Positions 1-7,967 of a stretch of DNA of 64,000 nucleotides are shown piece after piece. This stretch comes from Aureibaculum flavum. GTDB taxonomy: Bacteria > Bacteroidota > Bacteroidia > Flavobacteriales > Flavobacteriaceae. Position 1 is the first letter of the stretch; each line of letters starts with the position of its first letter. Where the stretch lies: NCBI RefSeq assembly GCF_016406085.1, contig NZ_JAEHFJ010000001.1, forward strand, positions 186,001-250,000, given 5' to 3'. The notes beneath the pieces are model-generated. The model had not been told where the DNA came from and did not search any database. It worked only from the letters and a program-made list of their open reading frames with translations. A program made the position numbers and the translations under genes.

Positions 1-78
1 ATAACTAAGTTCAATTTTTTCTTGGGCATTACTATTAAAAAAAATAAATACAAAAATTAATGAAATAATTTTTTTCAT
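1..78 (-). CDS. N-terminus of a secreted protein (partial, runs off the window)
   Basis: An ATG at 78 on the minus strand opens a frame that stays open to base 1. The 26 visible residues are a typical flavobacterial signal peptide: MKK, then a hydrophobic stretch of about 12 residues (IISLIFVFIFFN), then SNAQ followed by a polar mature start (EKIELSY). Cleavage is expected after the AQ. Nothing of the mature domain is present, so only export across the inner membrane can be stated. The family is unknown. Confidence 0.6.
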   Translation of the reverse strand, partial: MKKIISLIFVFIFFNSNAQEKIELSY

Positions 79-134
79 GTTAGGTTTAGGTTAAAAGTTG
101 ATGATTATATTTATAATATGTTGGAATGATGTCA

Positions 135-272
135 TTAGATTACCTTAAAAACATATCCTAATAACCAATACAAAATTAAAAAAACAAAAAAAGTACCGAT
201 ACATCCACATCTTCCTCCTCCTATTTTTTTTGCACCAAACCAAGCAATAATTATTCGTAGTAATTTTTCCAT
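135..272 (-). CDS. 45-residue single-span membrane protein with a GGGRCGC motif
   Basis: On the minus strand an ATG at 272 reads 45 codons to a TAA at 135. The N-terminus is MEKLLRIIIAWFGAKK, followed by a glycine/cysteine turn (IGGGRCGC). A hydrophobic segment of about 20 residues (from GTFFVFLIL to LLGYVF) ends at KVI. The composition is that of a small bitopic membrane protein. The overlapping longer frame in the same region is a poor protein with no coherent membrane segment, so this frame is preferred. I recall similar short conserved proteins in flavobacteria but cannot name a family or function. The two cysteines next to the membrane could bind metal or form a disulfide; that is inference. 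Confidence 0.65.
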   Translation of the reverse strand: MEKLLRIIIAWFGAKKIGGGRCGCIGTFFVFLILYWLLGYVFKVI

Positions 273-405
273 AATAGTATTTATTTATCGTAAATATACT
301 TGAATTTCGTTTATTTAAAAATGTTGTTTTAAGATAAAATAACTTTTTTAGCATAAATCAATAGCTTCACTTTCATATAAAAAACAAAATGAAACTTTTC
401 AAGGC

Positions 406-434
406 AAAAAAAAAGACTACCCATTCAGGTAGCC
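406..434 (-). terminator. Intrinsic terminator of the PUR-type gene
   Basis: On the minus strand a 7-bp stem (428-434 with 415-421, one G-U pair) with a six-base loop is followed by an uninterrupted run of T (406-414 read in reverse). It lies about 30 bp after the stop codon of the gene at 463-840. Confidence 0.8.
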
Positions 435-462
435 TTTATTTCAATTTGAGTTAGTAATACTA

Positions 463-840
463 TTAAATATCGTCAAAATCTACATCAGTAAAACTAGTAG
501 TAGATTTAATTTCTTGTTCTTCAACACTATCTTCGGTTGGTTTTTGATAATCTTTTTGGTGACGTTCAGAAATTACTTCTTCACCCTTCTCATTAATAAT
601 ATAGTCAGTTGCTTTAACTAACATTTCATTAAACTCAGTAAAATCTTCTTTATACAAATAGATTTTGTGCTTTTTATAATGGAATGAACCATCGTCATGC
701 GTAAACTTTTTACTTTCAGTAACAGTTAAATAGTAGTCTCCAGCTTTTGTAGATCGTACGTCAAAAAAATAGGTTCTTCTACCGGCTCTTAATACCTGAG
801 AAAAGATTTCTTCTTGTTCTGTGTATTCTTTATCACTCAT
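463..840 (-). CDS. PUR-family DNA/RNA-binding protein (DUF3276)
   Basis: The 125-residue protein matches the Bacteroidota PUR-alpha-like family (DUF3276): an N-terminal EIFSQVLRAGRRTYFFDVR segment, a basic middle with KKHKIYLYKEDF, and an acidic C-terminal tail ending DVDFDDI. The family forms dimers of beta-beta-beta-beta-alpha units that bind single-stranded nucleic acid. Its physiological role in this phylum is not settled. The start is an ATG at 840, about 40 nt downstream of a good promoter (885-914), and a terminator follows at 406-434, so it appears to be a one-gene transcript. The acidic tail from about residue 100 is probably disordered. Family assignment is confident; the cellular role is not. 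Confidence 0.88.
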   Translation of the reverse strand: MSDKEYTEQEEIFSQVLRAGRRTYFFDVRSTKAGDYYLTVTESKKFTHDDGSFHYKKHKIYLYKEDFTEFNEMLVKATDYIINEKGEEVISERHQKDYQKPTEDSVEEQEIKSTTSFTDVDFDDI

Positions 841-884
841 AATAATCTTAACTTAATATTGGTAAAATTTAGTAAATTACATGA

Positions 885-914
885 CAAATCTAAAAAAATA
901 AATGATTTCAGCAA
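885..914 (-). promoter_or_regulatory. Promoter for the PUR-type gene (TTG-N19-TAGATTTG)
   Basis: Read on the minus strand, a TTG (914-912) is separated by 19 bp from TAGATTTG (892-885). This matches the Bacteroidota primary-sigma consensus TTTG-N19/20-TAnnTTTG. The start point is expected near 881, giving a leader of about 40 nt before the ATG at 840. Confidence 0.6.
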
Positions 915-949
915 CACTTTATTATATTTCTTTTAATTTTTAAATTCAA

Positions 950-2707
950 TTAATGAGCACTTTGCTCCATAAGTTGTTGGTTATAAATATCTTGATAAAA
1001 GCCCTTCTGATTAAATAATTCATCATGAGTGCCTTTCTGCACTATTTTCCCCTTATCTAGAACAATAATTAAATCTGCATTTTTAGCCGATGAGACTCTA
1101 TGTCCAATAATAATTGATGTTTTGTCTTTACTTATTGTTTTTAAATTGTTTAATATAATTTCTTCAGTTTCTGTATCAACTGCAGATAAACAGTCGTCAA
1201 AAATTAATATTTCAGGTTCTTTAATAATTGCTCTTGCAATAGAAATACGTTGTTTTTGACCACCTGATAAGGTAACCCCTCTTTCCCCTACATAAGTATC
1301 ATATGATTTAGAGAAATCTTCAATATTATCATGAATATGAGCATTTTTTGCCGCATTTTCTATGAGTTCTTTAGCGGCATCTACATTACCAAATTTTATA
1401 TTATTGCCTATAGTATCAGAGAATAAAAAGGCCTCTTGCGGCACAAAACCAATGCTTTTTCGCAGGCTGGTTAAATTAATTTGTTCAATAGGCTGATCAT
1501 CAATTAAGATTTCACCTTTATCTACATCATATAGCCTGGCAATAAGTTCCGCTATGGTAGACTTTCCCGAACCCGTTTTACCCAAAATGGCCAGCATTTT
1601 ACCTTTTTCAAGGGTAAAACTAACATCTTTTAATGCTGTTGTATTGGTATCGTCATAAGTGAAAGTAACATTTTTAAACTCAATTTTACCTTCAATTTTG
1701 GAGGGTGCTTCTATGGTATTTTGAATTTCTGGTTCAACATTTAAAAACTCATTAATCCTTTTTTGTGAGGCTTCGGCCTCTTGCACTATTGAGGTTACCC
1801 AGCCAACTACAGCCACTGGCCACGTTAACATGTTCACATAAATAATAAACTCCGTAATTAAGCCTAAGCTAATTTGGTCATTTATATATCGTATTCCCCC
1901 AATATAGACCACCATAATATTACTGATACCAATAAGCAATATCATTAATGGAAAAAACAGAGCTTGTAATTTATATAATGCAATGTTTTTTTCTTTACTT
2001 TCATCAGCAACTTCATTAAAATCTTTAAAGGTTGGCTTTTCAATACCATACGCTTTAATTACGTTCATACCAGAAAAGAACTCTTGTGTAATAGACGTTA
2101 ATTTCGATAAGGTTTCTTGCTTTACTCTACTCCGTTTATTGATCTCTCTACTTAAAAAATAAATAGAAATAGATAATATTGGTAGAGGCACCAACGTATA
2201 TAGAGTTAAGGTAACATCTTTTTTAAGCATATAAGAAATAACAACTACAAATAGTGTTATCATATTTATAGTGTACATAATGGCTGGTCCAAAATACATT
2301 CTAACCTTACTTACATCTTCACTGATCCTATTCATTAAATCGCCAGTTCTATTTTTTTTATAGAAATTTAACGAGAGCTTTTGATAATGTTCATAAATTT
2401 CATTTTTAAGATCAAATTCAATGTAACGAGACATATTAATAATGGCTTGTCTCATAATAAAAGTGAATACCGCAGCTAGTAAAACCGCACAAAGCATTAA
2501 TAATATGTTTTTCGTCAACAGATCTTTTACAGCTTGTAAATCAGTTGTTTCACCTGTAATATATTTTTCCACGCCATCTATAGAATCACCAATAAGTATT
2601 GGTACAATAAGCGATAATATTTTAGCAATAATTGTACAAATAGTACCTATAATTAGACGTTTTTTATATTTTACAAAATATTTATTTAGATAACTTAAAG
2701 CTTTCAC
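950..2707 (-). CDS. ABC exporter half-transporter (YheI/MsbA-like, membrane plus ATPase)
   Basis: A 585-residue exporter with an N-terminal six-helix membrane domain (about 18-310) fused to an ATPase. The ATPase has Walker A GKTGSGKST from about residue 376, signature LSGGQ near 480, Walker B ILIFDD near 500-505, SAVD D-loop and the H-loop His near 536. It probably exports a lipid, drug or peptide across the inner membrane. The residue after the Walker B Asp is Asp instead of the catalytic Glu, as in the YheI-type half of heterodimeric exporters, so it may pair with another subunit encoded elsewhere. The start is a GTG at 2707: no ATG lies upstream before the in-frame stop. It is transcribed away from nusB. 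The substrate is unknown. Confidence 0.88.
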   Translation of the reverse strand: MKALSYLNKYFVKYKKRLIIGTICTIIAKILSLIVPILIGDSIDGVEKYITGETTDLQAVKDLLTKNILLMLCAVLLAAVFTFIMRQAIINMSRYIEFDLKNEIYEHYQKLSLNFYKKNRTGDLMNRISEDVSKVRMYFGPAIMYTINMITLFVVVISYMLKKDVTLTLYTLVPLPILSISIYFLSREINKRSRVKQETLSKLTSITQEFFSGMNVIKAYGIEKPTFKDFNEVADESKEKNIALYKLQALFFPLMILLIGISNIMVVYIGGIRYINDQISLGLITEFIIYVNMLTWPVAVVGWVTSIVQEAEASQKRINEFLNVEPEIQNTIEAPSKIEGKIEFKNVTFTYDDTNTTALKDVSFTLEKGKMLAILGKTGSGKSTIAELIARLYDVDKGEILIDDQPIEQINLTSLRKSIGFVPQEAFLFSDTIGNNIKFGNVDAAKELIENAAKNAHIHDNIEDFSKSYDTYVGERGVTLSGGQKQRISIARAIIKEPEILIFDDCLSAVDTETEEIILNNLKTISKDKTSIIIGHRVSSAKNADLIIVLDKGKIVQKGTHDELFNQKGFYQDIYNQQLMEQSAH

Positions 2708-2738
2708 GGGATAATTTTGAATTGATAAGCATTAAAAT

Positions 2739-2769
2739 TTTGACACCAATGCGTAATACTCTACCTTTG
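2739..2769 (+). promoter_or_regulatory. Promoter for nusB (TTTG-N19-TACCTTTG)
   Basis: TTTG at 2739-2742 and TACCTTTG at 2762-2769 are separated by 19 bp, an exact match to the Bacteroidota consensus. The predicted start near 2773 leaves a leader of about 80 nt before the nusB ATG at 2855. The following genes to coaE may share this transcript, although a terminator hairpin follows yajC. Confidence 0.75.
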
Positions 2770-2854
2770 CCAAGATTTTTTTATACCGCCGAATATACAA
2801 GTTTAAAATGATAGTACAAATTCTAAGTTCTTTGACTTATAAAATAACAAATTT

Positions 2855-3796
2855 ATGCTAAACAGGAGACACCTGAGAATAAAAGTAATGCAATCTGTTT
2901 ATGCTTTATTGCAATCCAACAGTGATGATATTGTAAAGGAAAGAAAATTCCTTACCTATAGTATTAATAAAATTTATGACCTATATGTTTTGCAATTAAA
3001 TTTGCTTGCAGAAGTTAGAAATTTAGCCGAAAAACATCAAGAAATTGCCAAAAAGAAATACTTGGCCACTAGTGAAGATAAAAATCCGAACAGAAAATTT
3101 ATTGATCACCCTTTCTTACTCGGTTTAAAAAACAATCTTGCTTTACACGAATATATAAAAACGCAAAAATTAAAGAACTGGAAAGAAGATAGCGAGTATG
3201 TTCGATTAATTTGGGATGCTATTCGAGAAAGTGATATTTATGCTGATTTTATAAATAATAGCGAAAACACTTCTCCTAAAGGAGATTTAGACTTTATAAG
3301 CGAACTTTATAAAAATGTAATTGCACCTAACGATAAGTTATTTGATTATTATGAAAGTCAATTGATTACTTGGGTAGACGATATTCCTTTTGTCAATACT
3401 TGGATTCTTAAAAACTTAAAGAAAATAAATCCAAACACAAGATTTGACAAAAGTTTGTTATTTAAGGATAAAGAAGATGAAGAATTCGGACTAGATTTAT
3501 ATAAAAAGACGGTCTTACACCACCATGAATTCATGGATGACATTGATGCAAAAACACCCAATTGGGATAGTGATAGAATTGCAGAAGTAGACTTTATATT
3601 AATGAAAATGGCAATGGTAGAATTGATTTACTTCCCTTCTATACCGACTCGAGTAACTATCAATGAATACATCGAAATTTCTAAAGATTATTCAACGAAT
3701 AAAAGTAGCTTTTTTATAAACGGAGTTTTAGATAAACTTTTAAAAGAGTATACTGCTCAAGATAAGATCAAAAAAATAGGAAGAGGATTACTTTAA
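2855..3796 (+). CDS. nusB: Transcription antitermination factor NusB (long Bacteroidota form)
   Basis: The 313-residue protein begins MLNRRHLRIKVMQSVYALLQ, the conserved NusB start (RRxxRxxxMQxLYA). Its C-terminal half holds the rest of the NusB fold, with a DRIAEVDFILMKMAMVEL helix and VTINEYIEISKDYSTNKSS, ending at the usual INGVLDKLL. NusB with NusE (S10) binds boxA RNA and prevents early termination of rRNA transcripts. The protein is about twice the length of the E. coli protein (139 aa) because of an insert after the first helix, which is normal for this phylum. The start is an ATG at 2855 with a strong promoter upstream. The DUF1573 gene follows 84 nt downstream. Confidence 0.93.
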   Translation: MLNRRHLRIKVMQSVYALLQSNSDDIVKERKFLTYSINKIYDLYVLQLNLLAEVRNLAEKHQEIAKKKYLATSEDKNPNRKFIDHPFLLGLKNNLALHEYIKTQKLKNWKEDSEYVRLIWDAIRESDIYADFINNSENTSPKGDLDFISELYKNVIAPNDKLFDYYESQLITWVDDIPFVNTWILKNLKKINPNTRFDKSLLFKDKEDEEFGLDLYKKTVLHHHEFMDDIDAKTPNWDSDRIAEVDFILMKMAMVELIYFPSIPTRVTINEYIEISKDYSTNKSSFFINGVLDKLLKEYTAQDKIKKIGRGLL

Positions 3797-3880
3797 AATT
3801 CATTAATTTTACCCACGTTAAGGGTTTAATAAAAATATATTAAAGCGAGTGTAATGTGCACAATTATAAATCAAAATATT

Positions 3881-4342
3881 ATGAAGTTACAAGTAAAATT
3901 TTTAGCATTTTTGGTTGTATTCACTTTATTTTCATGTAAAGATAATACGGCTTCAAAAATTAAAAAAGAAAATTTAGAAATAGCAAAACAACGTGATTAT
4001 AAAATGACTGAAGGAGCTTCTGTCATTTCTTTTTCTAAAACCCAACATGATTTTGGTAACATTAACGAAGGTGATAAAGTAGAAACTACTTTTGACTTTA
4101 AAAATACGGGGAAATCTGCATTAATTATTACAAATGCAAGTAGCACTTGTGGGTGCACAATTCCGGAATACCCAAAAGAACCAATACCAGTTGGTGGCAC
4201 CGGATCAATCACTGTAAAATTTAATTCAGCAGGAAAACCAAATCAACAAAACAAAGTAGTAACATTAACAACAAATACCGCAAACGGTAAAGAAACTGTT
4301 GTTATTAAAGCAAATGTTACACCTAAACAAAAAGCAAGCTAA
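3881..4342 (+). CDS. DUF1573 lipoprotein
   Basis: Starting at the ATG at 3881 the product is 153 residues with a lipoprotein signal (MKLQVKFLAFLVVFTLFSC, lipobox LFSC). A frame extension to 3854 would add nine residues before the signal and is rejected. The mature part carries the DUF1573 Ig-like fold: HDFGNINEGDKVETTFDFKN, then SSTCGCTIPEYPKEPI, then GGTGSITVKFNSAGK. The family is abundant in Bacteroidota and is thought to be periplasmic or surface-bound; no biochemical role is known. The CGC pair sits in the conserved TSCGCT-like loop. It lies between nusB and yajC, 11 nt before yajC, which suggests co-transcription. Confidence 0.85.
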   Translation: MKLQVKFLAFLVVFTLFSCKDNTASKIKKENLEIAKQRDYKMTEGASVISFSKTQHDFGNINEGDKVETTFDFKNTGKSALIITNASSTCGCTIPEYPKEPIPVGGTGSITVKFNSAGKPNQQNKVVTLTTNTANGKETVVIKANVTPKQKAS

Positions 4343-4353
4343 AACAATTATTT

Positions 4354-4668
4354 ATGTATTCAACAATTTTATTACAAGCCGGAGGTGGCGGAATGGGGAA
4401 TTTTATATTAATTCCTGCAATGTTATTGGTTATTTATCTTTTTATGATAAGACCACAAATGAAAAGAGCAAAAAATGAAAAGAAATTTCAAGCAGAAATA
4501 AAAAAAGGAGCCAAAGTAATAACCACAAGTGGTATTCATGGTAAAATTGTAGATTTAACTGATGATGCTGTTGTGATTGAAACTGGAGCTGGTAAAATTA
4601 AATTTGAACGTTCTGCAATATCAATGGAATTGAGTAAAAAATATTTAAGCCCTGTGGTTAAAAAATAA
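4354..4668 (+). CDS. yajC: Preprotein translocase subunit YajC
   Basis: A 104-residue protein with a single N-terminal membrane span (about 18-35, ending YLFMIRPQ) and the family signature RPQxKxxK (RPQMKRAKNEKKF). Next come IKKGAKVITTSGIHGKIVDL and a short C-terminal domain. YajC joins SecDF in the inner-membrane Sec complex that assists protein export. Start ATG 4354. A strong terminator hairpin follows at 4690-4723, so the nusB-DUF1573-yajC unit probably ends here. Confidence 0.92.
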   Translation: MYSTILLQAGGGGMGNFILIPAMLLVIYLFMIRPQMKRAKNEKKFQAEIKKGAKVITTSGIHGKIVDLTDDAVVIETGAGKIKFERSAISMELSKKYLSPVVKK

Positions 4669-4689
4669 TTTTATTTTAAAATAGTTAGA

Positions 4690-4723
4690 AGTGAGTTTTA
4701 TTTTGGTAAAACTCACTTTTTTT
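4690..4723 (+). terminator. Intrinsic terminator after yajC
   Basis: A perfect 11-bp stem (4690-4700 with 4707-4717) with a six-base loop is followed by a T tract. It separates yajC from the YbbR-like gene, whose ATG lies only 18 nt further on. Confidence 0.85.
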
Positions 4724-4741
4724 GTTTACTTTTAAAAGATA

Positions 4742-5713
4742 ATGAAGGTCAAAAAATATAAATCAAGCAGTAAAATAAAAGCCACCAAAAAAACCAAAAT
4801 GATTTTGGGATTTTTAGTTTTATCTTTTTTGTTTTGGGTGTTGATTAAACTATCAAAAGAATACATAGATGTGGTACCGGTTAATGTAGAATATATAAAC
4901 CTACCCAAAGGCAAAATGCTTCAACAAGAACCTCAAAAAACAGTACAACTAACGTTAAAAACTTTTGGTTTTGATCTTGTTAAATATCATCTTTTTAAAA
5001 GAAAAGTGACCGTTGACTTACAATCAATAAAACCAAAAAATTCAAGCCTATATTATCAACCCTCTGCAAACTTACTGACTGAAATACAAAGTCAATTAGT
5101 TTCAGATGTAGAAATTTATTCCATTAAACCAGATACTTTGTTTTATAATATCGGACAAGCGATATCAAAAACAGTTCCTATTAAAACCGATCTGGAAATA
5201 GATTATAAATCTGGTTATAATTTATTTGGAAATTTAAAAATTGAGCCAGATGAAGTTACAATTTCTGGTCCTGAGCTCTTGGTGGATTCTATTCTAAAAG
5301 TGGTAACACAAAAGAAAACATTAGTTGACGTAAATTCTAATTTTGAATTTACCATTCCACTACTGCAACTAGAAAATAATACAAAGGTAACTTACTCTAC
5401 AAATGAAATAAAAGTTAGTGGTGTCGTTGATAAATTTACCGAAGCTAAATTTACCATACCCGTTCTTGTTAACAATTTACCAAAAAATTATAGCATTAAC
5501 ACATTTCCAGATAACGTTGAAATTATTTTTCAAGTAGGGATTTCTGACTATAATAAAATCAATAAAAATGATTTTAAAGTAAGTTGCGATTACGAACGCT
5601 CTGTAAAAGATGGACTCAGCTATTTAATACCTAAAGTTGTATTAAAACCCTCTTATGTTTCTGATATTAGAATAGTACCCAATCAAATAGATTATTTAAT
5701 TAAAAATGATTAA
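4742..5713 (+). CDS. YbbR/CdaR-like domain protein
   Basis: A 323-residue protein with a basic cytosolic N-terminus, one membrane span (about 21-37: MILGFLVLSFLFWVLIKL) and an extracytoplasmic region with YbbR-like repeats (for example PVNVEYINLPKGK near 45, and DEVTISGPELLVDSI in the middle). In Firmicutes YbbR (CdaR) binds and tunes the membrane diadenylate cyclase CdaA. In flavobacteria this gene often sits next to coaE, as here; no cyclase gene is visible in the window. Its last 8 nt overlap coaE, which indicates translational coupling. Family assignment is fairly sure, function inferred. Confidence 0.78.
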   Translation: MKVKKYKSSSKIKATKKTKMILGFLVLSFLFWVLIKLSKEYIDVVPVNVEYINLPKGKMLQQEPQKTVQLTLKTFGFDLVKYHLFKRKVTVDLQSIKPKNSSLYYQPSANLLTEIQSQLVSDVEIYSIKPDTLFYNIGQAISKTVPIKTDLEIDYKSGYNLFGNLKIEPDEVTISGPELLVDSILKVVTQKKTLVDVNSNFEFTIPLLQLENNTKVTYSTNEIKVSGVVDKFTEAKFTIPVLVNNLPKNYSINTFPDNVEIIFQVGISDYNKINKNDFKVSCDYERSVKDGLSYLIPKVVLKPSYVSDIRIVPNQIDYLIKND

Positions 5714-6296
5714 AGTAGGTTTAACAGGAGGCATTGGTAGTGGTAAAACAACAGTGGTTAATTTCTTTAAGGAGTTAGGTGTACCCGTTTATATTGCTGA
5801 CATAGAAGCAAAAGAATTAATGAACACTTCTAAAAGTATTCAAAAAAAATTAATAAAGGTTTTTGGATCTCAAGCTTATATTAATGGGAAATTGAATAGA
5901 CCATTCTTAGCTCAATTAGTTTTTAATGACGAAGAAAAATTAAAAGCAATCAATAATATTGTACATCCCAAAGTTGCTAAACATTTTTCGAAATGGCTAC
6001 AACAACAAAATGCTCCATATTGCATACAAGAAAATGCAATTATTTTTGAAAATAATAAAGCCGATGATTTTGACTTTATAATTTCAGTAACTGCTCCTAA
6101 AGATATTAGAATAGAAAGGGTTTTAAAAAGAGACTCCTCATCTAAATCAGAAATTATGGCTAGAATTAATAATCAATGGGATCAAGCAAAAAAAAATGAG
6201 TTAGCCGATTTTGTTATTGATAATATTACGTTAACTGACACTAAAAATCAAGTTAAAAAAATACATGAAACATTGCTAAAAGCGACTTCTGATTAG
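5706..6296 (+). CDS. coaE: Dephospho-CoA kinase
   Basis: A 196-residue kinase that performs the last step of coenzyme A synthesis (ATP + dephospho-CoA to CoA). It has the P-loop GLTGGIGSGKTT at residues 5-16 and ADIEAKELM at the substrate-binding region. NNIVHPKVAKHF carries the conserved HP motif, followed by ISVTAPKDIRIERVLKRD and RINNQWDQAKK. The length is usual. The start ATG at 5706 lies inside the end of the YbbR-like gene (8-nt overlap). The sensor kinase begins 95 nt after its stop with its own putative promoter. Confidence 0.94.
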   Translation: MIKVGLTGGIGSGKTTVVNFFKELGVPVYIADIEAKELMNTSKSIQKKLIKVFGSQAYINGKLNRPFLAQLVFNDEEKLKAINNIVHPKVAKHFSKWLQQQNAPYCIQENAIIFENNKADDFDFIISVTAPKDIRIERVLKRDSSSKSEIMARINNQWDQAKKNELADFVIDNITLTDTKNQVKKIHETLLKATSD

Positions 6297-6331
6297 TGTA
6301 TTTCTTAAAAAACTGTTAAATTATTATTCTT

Positions 6332-6351
6332 TTAGTTAATCTTAGTTAAAT
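6332..6351 (+). promoter_or_regulatory. Tandem TTAGTTAA repeats in the promoter of the two-component operon
   Basis: TTAGTTAA occurs twice head-to-tail at 6332 and 6342, one helical turn apart. A degenerate copy (CTGTTAAAT) lies about 20 bp upstream. A TAAATTTG -7 element sits at 6378-6385, just before the kinase ATG at 6391. OmpR-type regulators bind direct repeats spaced by 10-11 bp, so this may be an autoregulatory site for the response regulator of the same operon. The role is inference. Confidence 0.35.
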
Positions 6352-6390
6352 CAATACTAAAGATTAAATACTTAAGTTAAATTTGTTTGA

Positions 6391-7962
6391 ATGAGTAAAC
6401 GTGTATTTGTACTCCTAATTATATTAATGAGTATTGCCTTAATAGGTATAATTTCAGTTCAAATTTATTGGATTAAAAGTTCTGTTGACATACGTGAAAA
6501 GCAATTTGAAAATGATGTTAAATTTGTATTATCAAAAGTCTCTGAAAATATTCAAGAAAGAGAAATTAGCGATTACTATAGAGAATATAAATCTGTAATT
6601 GATAGTGCAACGAGTTCAGATGGTGAATTGATAAAAAAAGATTTCTATTTTTCGAAAATTGATACAGTGACCAATGAAATATTTTCATTTAGACAAAGTG
6701 TTCTAGAAAATAGTTTTAAAACCGACATCCCATTATTCGAAAATGATTCTTTAATTTTTAAAGATATTCTTTCAGAAGAAGTACAAGAAGTTAGCTCTTT
6801 TAATGATTTTTTCCAAAGCGACATAAATGATGTTACGCCTACGGAACGTATTTATAATGTGGCTCGAGATAGTAGATTGATCGCTTTAAATTTTGAAAAT
6901 AATTTTAAAAAAATAGCAGCACAGAAACCTATTTATGATAGAATTGGCACCAATGAGATCTCTCTAAATCTAGAAAATGAGTTACGAGACCGGGGGGTTG
7001 ATATCAAATTTAATTTTGGAGTTTTTGGTGATGGTTTAGCCACGAAAGTAAAATCGTCTAAATTTAAAAATATTGAAGGTAAAAGCTATAGCGTTCCTTT
7101 ATTCATTGATGATGATGGTAATAGTAATTATGAATTACGGGTAACCTTCCCTTCAAAAAATGAATATATTTTTGCTTCAATCACCAATATACTGACATTG
7201 GCAGCTCTTTTTATATTGGTGATTATGTTGGCATTTGGAAGTGCTATTTATCAATTAATAAAACAAAAACAGATATCGGAAATAAAGACCGATTTTATAA
7301 ATAATATGACGCATGAGTTTAAAACACCAATTGCGACTATCAATTTAGCCTTGGATGCCATTAAAAATCCGAAAATAATTGGTGATAAGGATAAAGTATT
7401 GCGATATACCGAAATGATTCGTCAAGAGAACAAAAGAATGCATGGTCAGGTAGAAAATGTGTTACGGATTTCAAGATTAGAAAAAAATCAGTTAGATATT
7501 TCGCAAGGAGTAAATGATTTACACGACATAATAGAAGATGCAATTACTCATGTACAATTAATTATAGATGATAAGGGAGGATATATTAATTTACACTTAG
7601 AAGCTTTACAAAGCGAGGTGATGATTAATAAATTTCATTTTACAAGTGTAATCACTAATATTTTAGATAATGCAATTAAGTATACCAATGAACCTCCTAA
7701 AATTGACATTTATACGGAAAATGCAGGTAATTATGTAATCTTACATGTTAAAGACCAAGGAATTGGAATGAATAAAAATGTTCAAAAACATGTATTTGAT
7801 AAATTTTATAGAGAACAAAAAGTTAATATTCACGACGTTAAAGGACATGGTTTAGGCCTGTCATACGTAAAAAAAATAGTTGAACATCACCATGGTAATG
7901 TTTATGTAGAAAGTGAAAAAGGAAAAGGAAGCACATTTACAATAAAATTACCGTTAATTTAA
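6391..7962 (+). CDS. Membrane sensor histidine kinase (RprX-like)
   Basis: A 523-residue kinase with two membrane spans (about 8-27 and 262-289) flanking a periplasmic sensor of about 230 residues with no recognised domain. Next come the dimerisation H-box with phospho-accepting His307 (NNMTHEFKTPIATI), an N-box (TNILDNAIKYT), G1 (DQGIGM) and G2 (GHGLGLSYV). The order and size fit the RprX type of Bacteroidota. It should phosphorylate the regulator encoded 5 nt downstream. The ligand is unknown. A TAAATTTG element ends 5 nt before the ATG, so if it is the real promoter the message would be almost leaderless. Confidence 0.92.
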   Translation: MSKRVFVLLIILMSIALIGIISVQIYWIKSSVDIREKQFENDVKFVLSKVSENIQEREISDYYREYKSVIDSATSSDGELIKKDFYFSKIDTVTNEIFSFRQSVLENSFKTDIPLFENDSLIFKDILSEEVQEVSSFNDFFQSDINDVTPTERIYNVARDSRLIALNFENNFKKIAAQKPIYDRIGTNEISLNLENELRDRGVDIKFNFGVFGDGLATKVKSSKFKNIEGKSYSVPLFIDDDGNSNYELRVTFPSKNEYIFASITNILTLAALFILVIMLAFGSAIYQLIKQKQISEIKTDFINNMTHEFKTPIATINLALDAIKNPKIIGDKDKVLRYTEMIRQENKRMHGQVENVLRISRLEKNQLDISQGVNDLHDIIEDAITHVQLIIDDKGGYINLHLEALQSEVMINKFHFTSVITNILDNAIKYTNEPPKIDIYTENAGNYVILHVKDQGIGMNKNVQKHVFDKFYREQKVNIHDVKGHGLGLSYVKKIVEHHHGNVYVESEKGKGSTFTIKLPLI

Positions 7963-7967
7963 AAATT

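Noticed and set aside
145-354. 69-codon minus-strand frame over the small membrane protein
   Set aside because: Its product lacks a coherent membrane segment or domain, while the 135-272 frame gives a compact membrane protein with a proper ATG.
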